The notes beneath the pieces were generated by a model that saw nothing but the letters and a program-made list of their open reading frames with translations, did no database searches and had not been told where the DNA came from. A DNA stretch of 64,000 nucleotides from Heteroscillospira sp050943935 (GTDB lineage Bacteria; Bacillota; Clostridia; Oscillospirales; Oscillospiraceae), in contig JBMNQC010000002.1 in NCBI GenBank assembly GCA_050943935.1, forward strand, positions 62,001-126,000, given 5' to 3'. The translations under genes were made by a program, and so were the position numbers. This document shows, in pieces, positions 41,395 to 48,764 of this stretch (the stretch's first letter is position 1; each line of letters opens with the position of its first letter).

Positions 41395-42087
41395 ATGCGA
41401 AAAGCCCTTTCACTTTTTATGGCGTTTGCGCTGGTGCTCACACTTTCAGCCTGCGGAGGAGATAAAGCGCCCCAGCCCAGCAGTTCCCCCGCCCCCAGCG
41501 ACGATGTCACGGCGGGCTCTCCCGAACCCAGTCCTATTCCCGACAAGGGCACTCCCCCGGCCGAAACCCAGTCCCCTGAGCCTACCGAGGAGCCCCAGAC
41601 GACGCCCGAGCCCACCGTTCCCGCTACTGCCGTCCCCACTCCCGAGGCAACTGTTCAGCCCAGCGCCGCTCCCGAACCTACCGAAGAACCCGCAGCCGTG
41701 AGCTGCGCGGATATCCTCGCCCAGATCCAGAGCCAGCTTGGCAGCGAGCTGCCCTCCTTTATGTCCGGCACCGCCGACGACCTGCTGGCACTCTACGGTA
41801 TAGACAGCTCAAATGTTGAGGAGTTCAGCCTCAACATGCCCATGATGATGGTGCACGCCACGGAGATTTTTATAGCCAAGGCATCCTCCGACAATATGGA
41901 AACTGTGAAAAACGGTATCGCCCTGCGCAAGCAGAATCTTCTTGACCAGTGGAGCACCTATCTGCCCGAGCAGTATGAGCTGGTGGAAAATGCAAAGACC
42001 GTCACCAGCGGAGACTACATCCTCTTTGTAGTCGCTCCCTCAGCGGACACCATAGTGAATATCTTTACCGCAGCCACCGCCGTATAA
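41395..42087 (+). CDS. DUF4358 lipoprotein with Pro/Glu-rich linker
   Basis: A 230-residue secreted lipoprotein. The signal peptide ends in lipobox LSAC, followed by a ~75-residue linker rich in Pro, Glu, Ser and Thr (TEEPQTTPEPT and similar). The C-terminal ~125 residues match DUF4358 in layout (ADDLLALYGIDSSNVEEF, MMVHATEIFIAKA). ATG 41395 is preferred; a TTG directly before it (41392) is also possible with AGGAGG upstream. Function unknown. Confidence 0.82.
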   Translation: MRKALSLFMAFALVLTLSACGGDKAPQPSSSPAPSDDVTAGSPEPSPIPDKGTPPAETQSPEPTEEPQTTPEPTVPATAVPTPEATVQPSAAPEPTEEPAAVSCADILAQIQSQLGSELPSFMSGTADDLLALYGIDSSNVEEFSLNMPMMMVHATEIFIAKASSDNMETVKNGIALRKQNLLDQWSTYLPEQYELVENAKTVTSGDYILFVVAPSADTIVNIFTAATAV

Positions 42088-42102
42088 CCAAAAAATTCAA
42101 AC

Positions 42103-42134
42103 GCCCGCCCGGAATTTTCCTTTTCCGGGCGGGC
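42103..42134 (+). terminator. Terminator after the DUF4358 gene
   Basis: Stem GCCCGCCCGGAA / TTCCGGGCGGGC with loop TTTTCCTT, and TCTTGTGTTTTT after it. Confidence 0.8.
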
Positions 42135-42184
42135 TCTTGTGTTTTTCCAAAAATTGTGCTACGCTCAGACACGAGGTAATGAAA

Positions 42185-43522
42185 ATGCACAATCATGAAC
42201 TTACAAGCGGAAACATCCGCTCCCAGCTCATAGGCCTGGCTCTCCCCCTGCTGCTGGGCAACATCATGCAGCAGCTTTACAACACAATAGACGCCCTTAT
42301 CATAGGCCGCTGCCTGGGCGGGGACGCTTTTGCCGCCGTGGGCATAGCAGGAACGGTAATGAATCTGTTCATCTTTGTGCTCAGCGGCTTCTGTATAGGC
42401 GTGTCCATACTCTTCGGTCAGTACTACGGCAGCGGGGAACTTCAGCGCTTCCGCCGGGAGATGAGCGTGTCGCTTATCTGGGGCAGCATCTTCACTCTGC
42501 TGCTCAGCGCACTCTTTCTCCTGCTCACAGGCACGGTGCTCAGTCTGATACGCACTCCGGAGGAGCTCAGGGGCTATGTGAGCGCCTATCTGAACGTGAT
42601 AGTCTGCGGACTTATCTGCACCTATTTTTATAATCTGTTCTCCGGCATACTGCGCTCCGTGGGAGACACCTCGGCGGCTCTCGTCTTTCTGTTCCTGGCG
42701 GTGTGCGTGAACACGGCGCTGGACCTGCTGTTCGTCGTGCTGCTGAATATGGGCACAGCCGGCGCGGCCCTGGCCACAGTTCTGGCCCAGAGCCTCTCCG
42801 CCCTGGGCTGCTTTGTATATCTCAGGCTCCGCTATCCCCAGCTGGTGTGCCGCCGGGAGGATTTCGGCCTGCATCCCGTGCTGCTGCGCAAGACCCTGTC
42901 CTTCGGCTTTGTGTCCGCCCTGCAGCAGTCCAGCCTGTATATAGGTAAAATCCTGGTTCAGGGCGCCGTGAACACCCTGGACACCCCTGGTATCTCCGCC
43001 TTTACAGCCGCCACCCGCGCCGAGAGCTTTGTAGCCGCCTTTGCCGACAGCGGCGGCGCGGCCATGTCCGTGTTCATCTCCCAGAACTACGGCGCGGGAA
43101 AAGAACACCGTGTAAAGCAGGGTCTGCGCACGGGGCAGGTAATAATGCTCTGTCTGGGCCTTAGCCTCTCGGCCGTCATGGCCCTCTCCGCCGTTCCGGC
43201 CCTGCGCCTGTTTCTGGATGAGGGCGGTGAGCTGAGCATGAGCTACGGTGTGAGCTATCTGAGGCTGATCGCAGTATTCTACACTCTGTGCTTTCTCGGC
43301 TGCGGCTTTGTGGGCTACTACCGGGGCACGGGCCGTCTCATGGTGCCCATGGCAGGCACCACCCTGCATATTTCCATACGCGTCATAGTATCCTGGCTGC
43401 TCATAGATAAAATGGGCCTGGCCGCCGTGGCTCTCGGCGCCGGTTCCGGCTGGGTGTTTATCATTGTCTACCAGGTGAGCATATACCTGTATCTGAACAG
43501 AAGGCATTCGAATGTAGGCTGA
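42185..43522 (+). CDS. MATE family efflux transporter
   Basis: A 445-residue transporter with 12 predicted helices. ATG 42185 is chosen from GAGG eight bases upstream; an ATG at 42179 is too close to it. LALPLLLGNIMQQLYNTIDALIIGRCLGGDAFAAVG is quoted here only in part: PLLLGNIMQQLYNTIDALII is the standard N-terminal MATE motif. Drives drug or metabolite export by Na+ or H+. Confidence 0.93.
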   Translation: MHNHELTSGNIRSQLIGLALPLLLGNIMQQLYNTIDALIIGRCLGGDAFAAVGIAGTVMNLFIFVLSGFCIGVSILFGQYYGSGELQRFRREMSVSLIWGSIFTLLLSALFLLLTGTVLSLIRTPEELRGYVSAYLNVIVCGLICTYFYNLFSGILRSVGDTSAALVFLFLAVCVNTALDLLFVVLLNMGTAGAALATVLAQSLSALGCFVYLRLRYPQLVCRREDFGLHPVLLRKTLSFGFVSALQQSSLYIGKILVQGAVNTLDTPGISAFTAATRAESFVAAFADSGGAAMSVFISQNYGAGKEHRVKQGLRTGQVIMLCLGLSLSAVMALSAVPALRLFLDEGGELSMSYGVSYLRLIAVFYTLCFLGCGFVGYYRGTGRLMVPMAGTTLHISIRVIVSWLLIDKMGLAAVALGAGSGWVFIIVYQVSIYLYLNRRHSNVG

Positions 43523-43541
43523 TGAAGTCATGGAGGCACTT

Positions 43542-43955
43542 ATGAAATATAAACTCCTTTTTCTGTGCACCGCCATTTTGCTCTGCGCTCTGCTTTTATA
43601 CAGCAGTCAAAAGTCCGAGCTTCCGCCCGGAGTCGCGGAGGTAAAGGTCCTGGAGGTACATACGGACGGACTGATGCTTGTGGAGGACTGCCGCGCCCAG
43701 TCCAACGGCTACAAGCCGATCTATCATCTGGGCATGGGCGGGCAGAACTTTCAGGTGGGCGACATTATCCGCGTACACTACGACGGATGGGTGCTGGAAT
43801 GTTACCCCGCCCGGTTCAGCGGCGTATCATCCCTGGAGCTGGTGGAGCACCCCAAACCCGAATTATCTCTGCCCGAATGGTTTTCCCCCTTCCTGGTGCT
43901 TGCCGCCGCAGCGCTGTGGGCTCTGTATCTTAAAAGAAAAACCGCAGGAGAATAA
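43542..43955 (+). CDS. Hypothetical membrane-anchored protein
   Basis: A 137-residue protein; ATG 43542 follows GGAGG with 5-bp spacing. An N-terminal hydrophobic segment (LLFLCTAILLCALLLY) and a C-terminal one (FLVLAAAALWALYLKRK) flank an ~80-residue domain with a possible OB-like beta pattern. It starts 20 bp after the MATE gene, so may be in its operon. Family not recognised. Confidence 0.65.
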   Translation: MKYKLLFLCTAILLCALLLYSSQKSELPPGVAEVKVLEVHTDGLMLVEDCRAQSNGYKPIYHLGMGGQNFQVGDIIRVHYDGWVLECYPARFSGVSSLELVEHPKPELSLPEWFSPFLVLAAAALWALYLKRKTAGE

Positions 43956-43969
43956 CTCCTGCGGTTTTT
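43939..43969 (+). terminator. Terminator overlapping the end of the hypothetical membrane gene
   Basis: Stem AAACCGCAGGAG / CTCCTGCGGTTT with loop AATAA, which contains the stop codon, followed by TTTCTTT. Confidence 0.85.
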
Positions 43970-43993
43970 CTTTGGTTTCACACCAAGCGGACT

Positions 43994-44046
43994 TGATAGC
44001 TTAAACCCTTCAGTCGCTCCGCGACAGCTCCCCTGTTAGGGGAGCT
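43994..44046. repeat. Right arm of the palindromic repeat family (solo)
   Basis: GATAGCTTAAACCCTTCAGT, CGCTCCGCGACAG and CTCCCCTGTTAGGGGAG match the right arm of the element at 961-1077 almost exactly; no left arm is present. Confidence 0.7.
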
Positions 44047-44073
44047 GATTCTTTTGGAGGTACGGAGAGTGGG

Positions 44074-44196
44074 GGTGAGCTTAACGCTGAACTCTACCGC
44101 CCAATTCTATCGACTCAGGCGCGATTTAGTCGGAACTCACCCTTCGCCATTTGAGTAAGGTGAGCTTTAGCTCAGCTTACGACCCATGGCGAACCG
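44074..44196 (+). repeat. Composite repeat, module B
   Basis: This stretch (GGTGAGCTTAACGCTGAACT and GACTCAGGCGCGATTTAGTC, TTCGCCATTTGAGTAAGGTG, CCATGGCGAACC) recurs in inverted orientation at 55580-55707 with moderate divergence. Noncoding. The 43956-44311 gap holds only this repeat cluster. Confidence 0.7.
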
Positions 44197-44200
44197 TGCT

Positions 44201-44257
44201 TTCTTTGGGAAGTCTGAAACCCGTTTCTTCAAAGAAATGGGTTTCAGAACACGACCC
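44201..44257 (+). repeat. Composite repeat, module C hairpin
   Basis: Fifty bases starting TTCTTTGGGAAGTCTGAAAC are identical to 55802-55851, and six of the next seven also match. The core TCTGAAACCC...GGGTTTCAGA folds into a near-perfect hairpin around TTTCTTCAAAGAAA. Same orientation at both sites. Confidence 0.85.
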
Positions 44258-44270
44258 ACGGTCCCCCCAA

Positions 44271-44312
44271 AAACCACCCCCGGACGCGAATTTGCATCCG
44301 GGGGTGGTTTTT
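44271..44312. terminator. Terminator of the class I DAHP synthase gene
   Basis: Stem AAACCACCCCCGGACGC pairing with GCATCCGGGGGTGGTTT (one mismatch), loop GAATTT, with T-runs on both strands. Confidence 0.85.
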
Positions 44313-45349
44313 TACCACATTTCGGCCAAATCGTAAATAAGGCGCTCGGTTTTTTCCCAGCCCAGGCAGGGGTCGGTGATGGATTTTCCGTAGCAGTGCT
44401 CCTCCACCTTCTGGCATCCGTCCTCTATGTAGCTCTCTATCATAAGGCCCTTTACAAGGCCGCGGATATCGGCGGAGACATGGCAGGAATGCATAACGTC
44501 CTTAGCTATGCGTATCTGCTCCAGATATTTCTTGCCGGAGTTCGCGTGGTTAGTGTCCACCACCACGGCGGGATTCCGCAGGCCCCGCTCCTGATACTGC
44601 TCGTACAGATGCCGCAGATCCTCGTAGTGGTAGTTGGGCATGCTGTTGCCCAGATTGTCCACATAGCCCCGCAGTATGGCGTGGGCCAGAGGGTTGCCGG
44701 GGCTCTTAACCTCCCAGCCCCGGTACAGGAAAGTGTGACGGGACTGGGCGGCGGTGATGGAATTCATCATAACGCTTATCTCGCCTCCGGTGGGGTTCTT
44801 CATGCCCGCGGGTATGCCTATGCCGCTGGCCGTAAGCCGGTGCTGCTGGTCCTCGGATGAGCGCGCGCCCACGGCCACATAGCTCAGCAGGTCGGAGAGA
44901 TAGCGGTGGTTCTCGGGATAGAGCATCTCATCGGCGCAGGTGAAGCCAGTCTCCTCCACGGCTCTGGTATGGAGCTCACGAATGGTGATGATGCCCTTCA
45001 GCATATCGGACTTTTTCTCCGGGTCCGGCTGGTGCAGCATCCCCTTATAGCCCGTGCCTACAGTTCTGGGCTTGTTGGTGTAGATGCGGGGCACAATAAA
45101 GATTCGGTCTGAAACCTTGTCCTGCACCTGGCGCAGACGGGAGATGTAGTCCAGCACCGCGTCCTCGTGGTCGGCGGAGCAGGGGCCTATGACCAGCAGG
45201 AGCTTATCGCTTTCTCCCACGAAAATGCGGCGCAGCTCCTCGTCCCGCTCCTCCTTTATTTTTTCTATCTTTTCGCTGACGGGAAACTGCTCTTTAAGCT
45301 CCTTGGGTGTTGGCAGCTTCCGCAGAAATTCCATGTCCATTTTATCCAT
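44312..45349 (-). CDS. 3-deoxy-7-phosphoheptulonate synthase (class I, AroG/AroF type)
   Basis: A 345-residue class Ia DAHP synthase: VIGPCSADHEDAVLDYISRL, IVPRIYTNKPRTVGTGYKG, GIPAGMKNPTGG and VVVDTNHANSGKKYLEQ. It is a second, distantly related isozyme of the aroF product at 11647-12651. It stands alone. A TTTACA-17-TAAAGT promoter is possible upstream on the minus strand. The two isozymes probably differ in feedback inhibitor; which is not visible. Confidence 0.95.
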   Translation of the reverse strand: MDKMDMEFLRKLPTPKELKEQFPVSEKIEKIKEERDEELRRIFVGESDKLLLVIGPCSADHEDAVLDYISRLRQVQDKVSDRIFIVPRIYTNKPRTVGTGYKGMLHQPDPEKKSDMLKGIITIRELHTRAVEETGFTCADEMLYPENHRYLSDLLSYVAVGARSSEDQQHRLTASGIGIPAGMKNPTGGEISVMMNSITAAQSRHTFLYRGWEVKSPGNPLAHAILRGYVDNLGNSMPNYHYEDLRHLYEQYQERGLRNPAVVVDTNHANSGKKYLEQIRIAKDVMHSCHVSADIRGLVKGLMIESYIEDGCQKVEEHCYGKSITDPCLGWEKTERLIYDLAEMW

Positions 45350-45536
45350 AATGACCTCAGTCTCCTTTGATTAATTTACAGCACAATTACTTTAGCACTT
45401 TGCGTCGCGAATGTAAATAGCAAAAATATACGAAAAAGCGTCTCTTGCGTCCCATGCTTCACCTGCTATTGACACATTGTAAAATCCACAGTAGTGTGAA
45501 ATTGCGCGCAAAAATATAAGAACAGGAGGCATATAC

Positions 45537-46685
45537 TTGCTGATATTTCGAAATTGGCAAATAGAATCCGAGGGGCTTTTAGGGCGGCAGTATGACCATC
45601 TTAGCCGGGAGATGCTGGTGACGGGTGCTCTGCCCTCCGGCTACGACTGGGCTATGCTGGTGCAGCTGGGTTCGGCCCTGGACATCATCACTCTGGCCCC
45701 CATGACCGGAGGCGTGGGAGCTGTTCTCAAGGCGGAGCAGCTGTCCAAAAGCGGCTTTTACAATCTCCAGCTCAGGGGCACGCAGGGTGAGGCGGTAAAG
45801 CACACAAACGTCATATCCGTGTATGTGCCCGGCTCCCTGTCCGGCGACGCAAAGTGGCCGGAGGTGCCCAGCGAGTTCAGCCAGATGGAGCAGCGTCTCC
45901 GGGAGCTGAACGAGCACCCCTCCATCCCCGGCGACAACGGCTTCTGGCTGGTCTGGGATGCGGACAAGCACGAATACGCGGAGAGCGCATTTCCCCTGCC
46001 GCCCCTGTCTGTAGGCCCTCCCGGCCCTCAGGGTGAAAAGGGCGAGACAGGTGCGCAAGGCCCCCAAGGAGAAACCGGCCCTCAGGGGCCTAAGGGCGAC
46101 ACAGGTGAGCGCGGCCCCACCGGCCCTCAGGGCATACCCGGCCCCGCCGGTCCCAAGGGAGACACGGGCGCCACGGGTGAAAAGGGCGATAAGGGTGACG
46201 CCTTTACATATGCCGACTTCACGCCAGAGCAGCTTGCGGCGCTTAAAGGAGAAAAGGGCGACAAGGGCGATACCGGCCCACAGGGAGCAACAGGCCCTCA
46301 GGGACCTCAGGGTGAGACTGGCCCCTCCGGACCGGCAGGAGCGGAGGGAGCACAGGGCATACCCGGAGCAGACGGCGCGCCCGGAGCAGACGGCGTATCC
46401 TGCACCCATTCATGGGATGGCACGGTATTGACTGTAACCAGCGCTTCCGGCACCTCGTCCGCCGACCTCAAAGGCCCCCAGGGCGAGACGGGCGCGCAAG
46501 GCCCCCAAGGAGAAACCGGCCCTCAGGGAGAAACCGGCCCCCAGGGTGAGACGGGCGAGACCGGACCGGCGGGACAGAGCGCTTTCGCCGCCGCGCAGGC
46601 CGGAGGATACACCGGAGCCGAGGCTGAATTTTACGCCGACCTGGCGGCCATGGACGGCATGGCGGCCTGGTTCGCGGCGCTGTAA
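45537..46685 (+). CDS. Phage tail-fibre-like protein with collagen-like repeats
   Basis: A 382-residue protein from TTG 45537 (RBS AGGAGG). Residues ~1-155 form an N-terminal domain like phage baseplate upper proteins. Residues ~160-350 are Gly-X-Y collagen-like repeats (GPQGEKGETGAQGPQGET), broken by AFTYADFTPEQLAALKG near residue 222, a segment common in phage fibres, and by a CTHSWDGTVLTVTSASG insert. The end AAMDGMAAWFAAL is hydrophobic. Probably a trimeric fibre. Repeats are also visible in the DNA (GGAGAAACCGGCCCTCAGGG). Confidence 0.8.
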   Translation: MLIFRNWQIESEGLLGRQYDHLSREMLVTGALPSGYDWAMLVQLGSALDIITLAPMTGGVGAVLKAEQLSKSGFYNLQLRGTQGEAVKHTNVISVYVPGSLSGDAKWPEVPSEFSQMEQRLRELNEHPSIPGDNGFWLVWDADKHEYAESAFPLPPLSVGPPGPQGEKGETGAQGPQGETGPQGPKGDTGERGPTGPQGIPGPAGPKGDTGATGEKGDKGDAFTYADFTPEQLAALKGEKGDKGDTGPQGATGPQGPQGETGPSGPAGAEGAQGIPGADGAPGADGVSCTHSWDGTVLTVTSASGTSSADLKGPQGETGAQGPQGETGPQGETGPQGETGETGPAGQSAFAAAQAGGYTGAEAEFYADLAAMDGMAAWFAAL

Positions 46686-46697
46686 GGAGGTACGCTT

Positions 46698-47234
46698 ATG
46701 AGTATTGCAGCGGATAAAGCCCGCATCGAGGAGGCAAAGGCGGCCATAGCGGCGGCTATCGCCGAAAAAGGCGTGGACGTACCGGAGGGGACAAAGATAG
46801 ACGGTATGGCGGAGCTGATTGCGGCGATTGAGGCGGGGGGCGGGGGAATTGAAACCGGCTCATTCTGTCTTGCAGAATTTAGGGTATTGTATCAGAATCA
46901 ATATACAATAAGCCACTCATTGGGTGTAATTCCGAGCTACGTATTTGTGTGGTATGAAGATCTATTTTCTATTGCAGCCGGAAGAACTCCACACCAACTG
47001 TATTCTCTTTCGTGTTCTCCAACACGGTGCTTATGTCTCTATCAGTATTCCGGTACTTCATACTTAAATACTAGTTCTGAATCGATTGATTTTGACTGGT
47101 TAAAAAATCCGTCAACATATGGGGCACCAAGAATTAATATCGGTTCTGTAACCGAAACATCGTTTTCGATTGGCTCACCGCTTCTCCAGCCTGGCCTTGC
47201 CCCAGTAAATTACAGATGGGTGGTTGTGGCATGA
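46698..47234 (+). CDS. Phage tail-associated protein, chimeric composition
   Basis: A 178-residue protein with RBS AAGGAGG. The N-terminal ~55 residues (ADKARIEEAKAAIAAAIAEK, DGMAELIAAIEAGGGG) match a helical module seen in Clostridia phage tail proteins. The C-terminal ~125 residues are encoded by clearly A+T-richer DNA (from about 46858) and have a beta-rich, aromatic, Ser-rich look typical of a receptor-binding tip (SHSLGVIPSYVFVWYEDLF). This fits replacement of the tip by recombination. It overlaps the next gene. Confidence 0.65.
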   Translation: MSIAADKARIEEAKAAIAAAIAEKGVDVPEGTKIDGMAELIAAIEAGGGGIETGSFCLAEFRVLYQNQYTISHSLGVIPSYVFVWYEDLFSIAAGRTPHQLYSLSCSPTRCLCLYQYSGTSYLNTSSESIDFDWLKNPSTYGAPRINIGSVTETSFSIGSPLLQPGLAPVNYRWVVVA

Positions 47235-47521
47235 GATACTACGCTCAATATTTCGATAATAAACTAATCGCCATCGGCACAGGCAACGGCGGCACGGAAA
47301 TAACCGAAGCCGAGTACAAGGCCCTGCTGGCCGAAATCCGTGAAAAAGCGGCCCTGGTAGATAAGCTTTACAGCGGCGAAATCACCATTGACGCCGTACC
47401 CGCTGAATGGCGGGAGGAAATCCGGCGGCGGGCGGATGAGCGCCGGGAGCAGGACGCGTCTATGCAGGACGAGGAAATCAGCGGCGATGAGCTGCTGGCC
47501 ATGATGGAGGAGGTGCTCTAA
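47231..47521 (+). CDS. Small phage tail-region protein
   Basis: A 96-residue acidic protein overlapping the previous gene by ATGA and abutting the next. It begins MRYYAQYFDNKLIAIGTGNGG, then has a charged helical part (EAEYKALLAEIREKAALVD). Similar proteins follow tail fibre genes in Firmicute prophages; function unknown. Confidence 0.6.
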   Translation: MRYYAQYFDNKLIAIGTGNGGTEITEAEYKALLAEIREKAALVDKLYSGEITIDAVPAEWREEIRRRADERREQDASMQDEEISGDELLAMMEEVL

Positions 47522-47929
47522 ATGACAAGAGCGGAAGCACGGGCAATGGTTGACGCTATGGTGCGCCTGCGGGAGGACGCCACGGACAAGCAGGGCAGCG
47601 CGGCGGTGGAGCTGTACCCCACCCTCAAGGGTCAGGGCGCGCTTGTAAAGGCCGGGGCGCGCATCAACTGGAACGGAGCGCTGAAAAGGGCTGCCGCCGA
47701 CCTGTGGGACACACCGGAGAACAGTCCGGAGGCAGCGCCGGAGCTGTGGGAGGACATAGCCTACCGGGAGGGCTTTCGTATCATCCCCGCGACCATCACG
47801 GCGGGACTGGCCTTTGACCTTGGCGAGCGCGGCTGGTGGGGCGGCCAGCTGTACGAGTCCCTGCTGACCGCAAACGTGAATACTCCGGAGGCATATCCGG
47901 ACGGCTGGACGCGGATTGGAGGTGAGTAA
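47522..47929 (+). CDS. Phage protein with C-terminal carbohydrate-binding-like module
   Basis: A 135-residue protein starting directly after the previous stop (RBS GGAGGAGG within it). The C-terminal half (LWEDIAYREGFRIIP, RGWWGGQLYESLLTANVNTP, GWTRI) has the aromatic pattern of small chitin/carbohydrate-binding modules often seen in phage tail operons. It may bind cell-wall sugars. Confidence 0.65.
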   Translation: MTRAEARAMVDAMVRLREDATDKQGSAAVELYPTLKGQGALVKAGARINWNGALKRAAADLWDTPENSPEAAPELWEDIAYREGFRIIPATITAGLAFDLGERGWWGGQLYESLLTANVNTPEAYPDGWTRIGGE

Positions 47930-48026
47930 AAATGTGCGCAGCGCCTTCGTGCTGTTCTTCTGCGGCAACAAGGTCCTGAGCCTGCTGGAAAACATCGGCC
48001 TCATGGGCATAGAGTCTCCGCCATGA
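47922..48026 (+). CDS. Very short phage-region ORF (34 aa)
   Basis: GTG 47922 overlaps the previous stop and reads 34 residues with a hydrophobic stretch (VRSAFVLFFCGNKVLSLLEN), ending TGA 48024-48026. A nearby +1 frame continues a charged tail (MKAEGAAKK) from an overlapping ATGA. It may be a small membrane protein or a frameshifted remnant. Low certainty. Confidence 0.35.
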   Translation: MSKNVRSAFVLFFCGNKVLSLLENIGLMGIESPP

Positions 48027-48078
48027 AGGCCGAGGGCGCAGCGAAGAAATAAGAAAAGCCGCCCAATAAGGACGGCAA

Positions 48079-48107
48079 TTGACAAAAAGTGCGGCAGCGT
48101 ATAGAAT
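48079..48107 (+). promoter_or_regulatory. Promoter of the small toxin gene
   Basis: TTGACA (48079-48084), 17-bp spacer, TAGAAT (48102-48107). The mRNA would start near 48114, giving a ~100-nt structured 5' leader. Confidence 0.7.
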
Positions 48108-48215
48108 ATAACAGCTCTTGTTCTGCCCCAAATGCGCCAAGGTGCAGGGGTACGAGAGCAGGCGCTGCCATATACGGTAGGCGGTTGGCACTTCCCGCGA
48201 AGGGAGGTGACGCTT

Positions 48216-48302
48216 ATGGTTACATACGAGGAGCTTTTTGCTTATTCGCTTGTACTGATAGGCTTTGCTGGTCTGATTATTCAGATTTGCAAAAGAAAAT
48301 GA
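48216..48302 (+). CDS. Putative holin-like / type I toxin peptide
   Basis: A 28-residue peptide from ATG 48216 with a very strong RBS (AGGGAGGTG). One hydrophobic helix (LFAYSLVLIGFAGLIIQI) follows a MVTYEE start, and the end is basic (CKRK). Length, TYEE-type N terminus, single helix and basic tail match the putative holin-like toxins of type I toxin-antitoxin systems in Firmicutes, which insert in the membrane. An antisense promoter downstream and 5'-3' complementarity in the mRNA support this. It could alternatively be an unregulated small membrane protein. Confidence 0.75.
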   Translation: MVTYEELFAYSLVLIGFAGLIIQICKRK

Positions 48303-48383
48303 CCGCCCTCTCGTCCAAAAGATTGCGGTCATTTCTTGACTTAAATTTTTTGGGCTAACCGCTTATCGGCAGCGCCTTTTTGT
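48291..48383 (-). ncRNA. Predicted antisense antitoxin RNA
   Basis: Predicted from a consensus minus-strand promoter at 48390-48418 to an intrinsic terminator whose stem is ATGACCGC (48332-48325) and GCGGTCAT (48306-48299), followed by TTTCTTTT. About 93 nt. It is complementary to the last codons and the 3' UTR of the toxin mRNA, a layout shared by TxpA/RatA- and BsrG/SR4-type loci. The start and end are inferred. Confidence 0.65.
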
Positions 48384-48389
48384 ATATTC

Positions 48390-48418
48390 ATTATACGACC
48401 GCCGTCCTGTTTTGTCAA
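48390..48418 (-). promoter_or_regulatory. Antisense RNA promoter
   Basis: Minus strand TTGACA (48418-48413), 17-bp spacer, TATAAT (48395-48390): perfect consensus at both hexamers and spacing, stronger than the toxin promoter. Confidence 0.8.
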
Positions 48419-48448
48419 TGGGACGGTTTTTTTATTTATACAATATAA

Positions 48449-48480
48449 AAATAACCACACCAAATGGTGTGGTTATTTTT
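48449..48480. terminator. Terminator after tRNA-Ser
   Basis: Stem AAATAACCACACC / GGTGTGGTTATTT with loop AAAT; T-runs on both strands. Confidence 0.8.
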
Positions 48481-48571
48481 GGCGGAGAGAAAGGGATTCG
48501 AACCCTTGAGACGCTATTAACGCCTACACGATTTCCAATCGTGCGCCTTCGACCAGCTCAGCCATCTCTCC
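48480..48571 (-). tRNA. tRNA-Ser (anticodon GGA)
   Basis: The minus strand begins GGAGAGATGGCTGAGCTGGT and ends TCTCTCCGCCA, giving a 7-bp acceptor stem, G discriminator and an encoded CCA. The anticodon arm ACGATTGGAAATCGT presents GGA. A long variable arm (TAGGCGTTAATAGCGTC region) and a T arm with GGTTCGAATCC complete a serine tRNA reading UCC/UCU. Confidence 0.96.
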
Positions 48572-48764
48572 ATGCAATCTGAAGGTCAACATTCAAACCG
48601 CGGCTGCGATATTCTGTTTTCCGAGTGCCAGATGATTATAGCAAAACAAAATTCGTTTGTCAATGCTAATTTTTCATTTTTCGCTGTTTATCCTGATTGT
48701 ATTTGTCCTGTAGTAGTGGTATACTTATTTAATACAAACTTACATTTATTTCAAAGGAGCATTT

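Noticed and set aside
46020..46560. CRISPR-like or tandem DNA repeat array in the fibre gene
   Set aside because: The periodic repeats follow the 9-bp Gly-X-Y codon pattern of a collagen-like protein and vary in spacing, with no repeat-spacer structure.
45537..48060. Diversity-generating retroelement linked to the tail-tip gene
   Set aside because: No reverse transcriptase gene or template repeat was seen near the A+T-rich tip segment.
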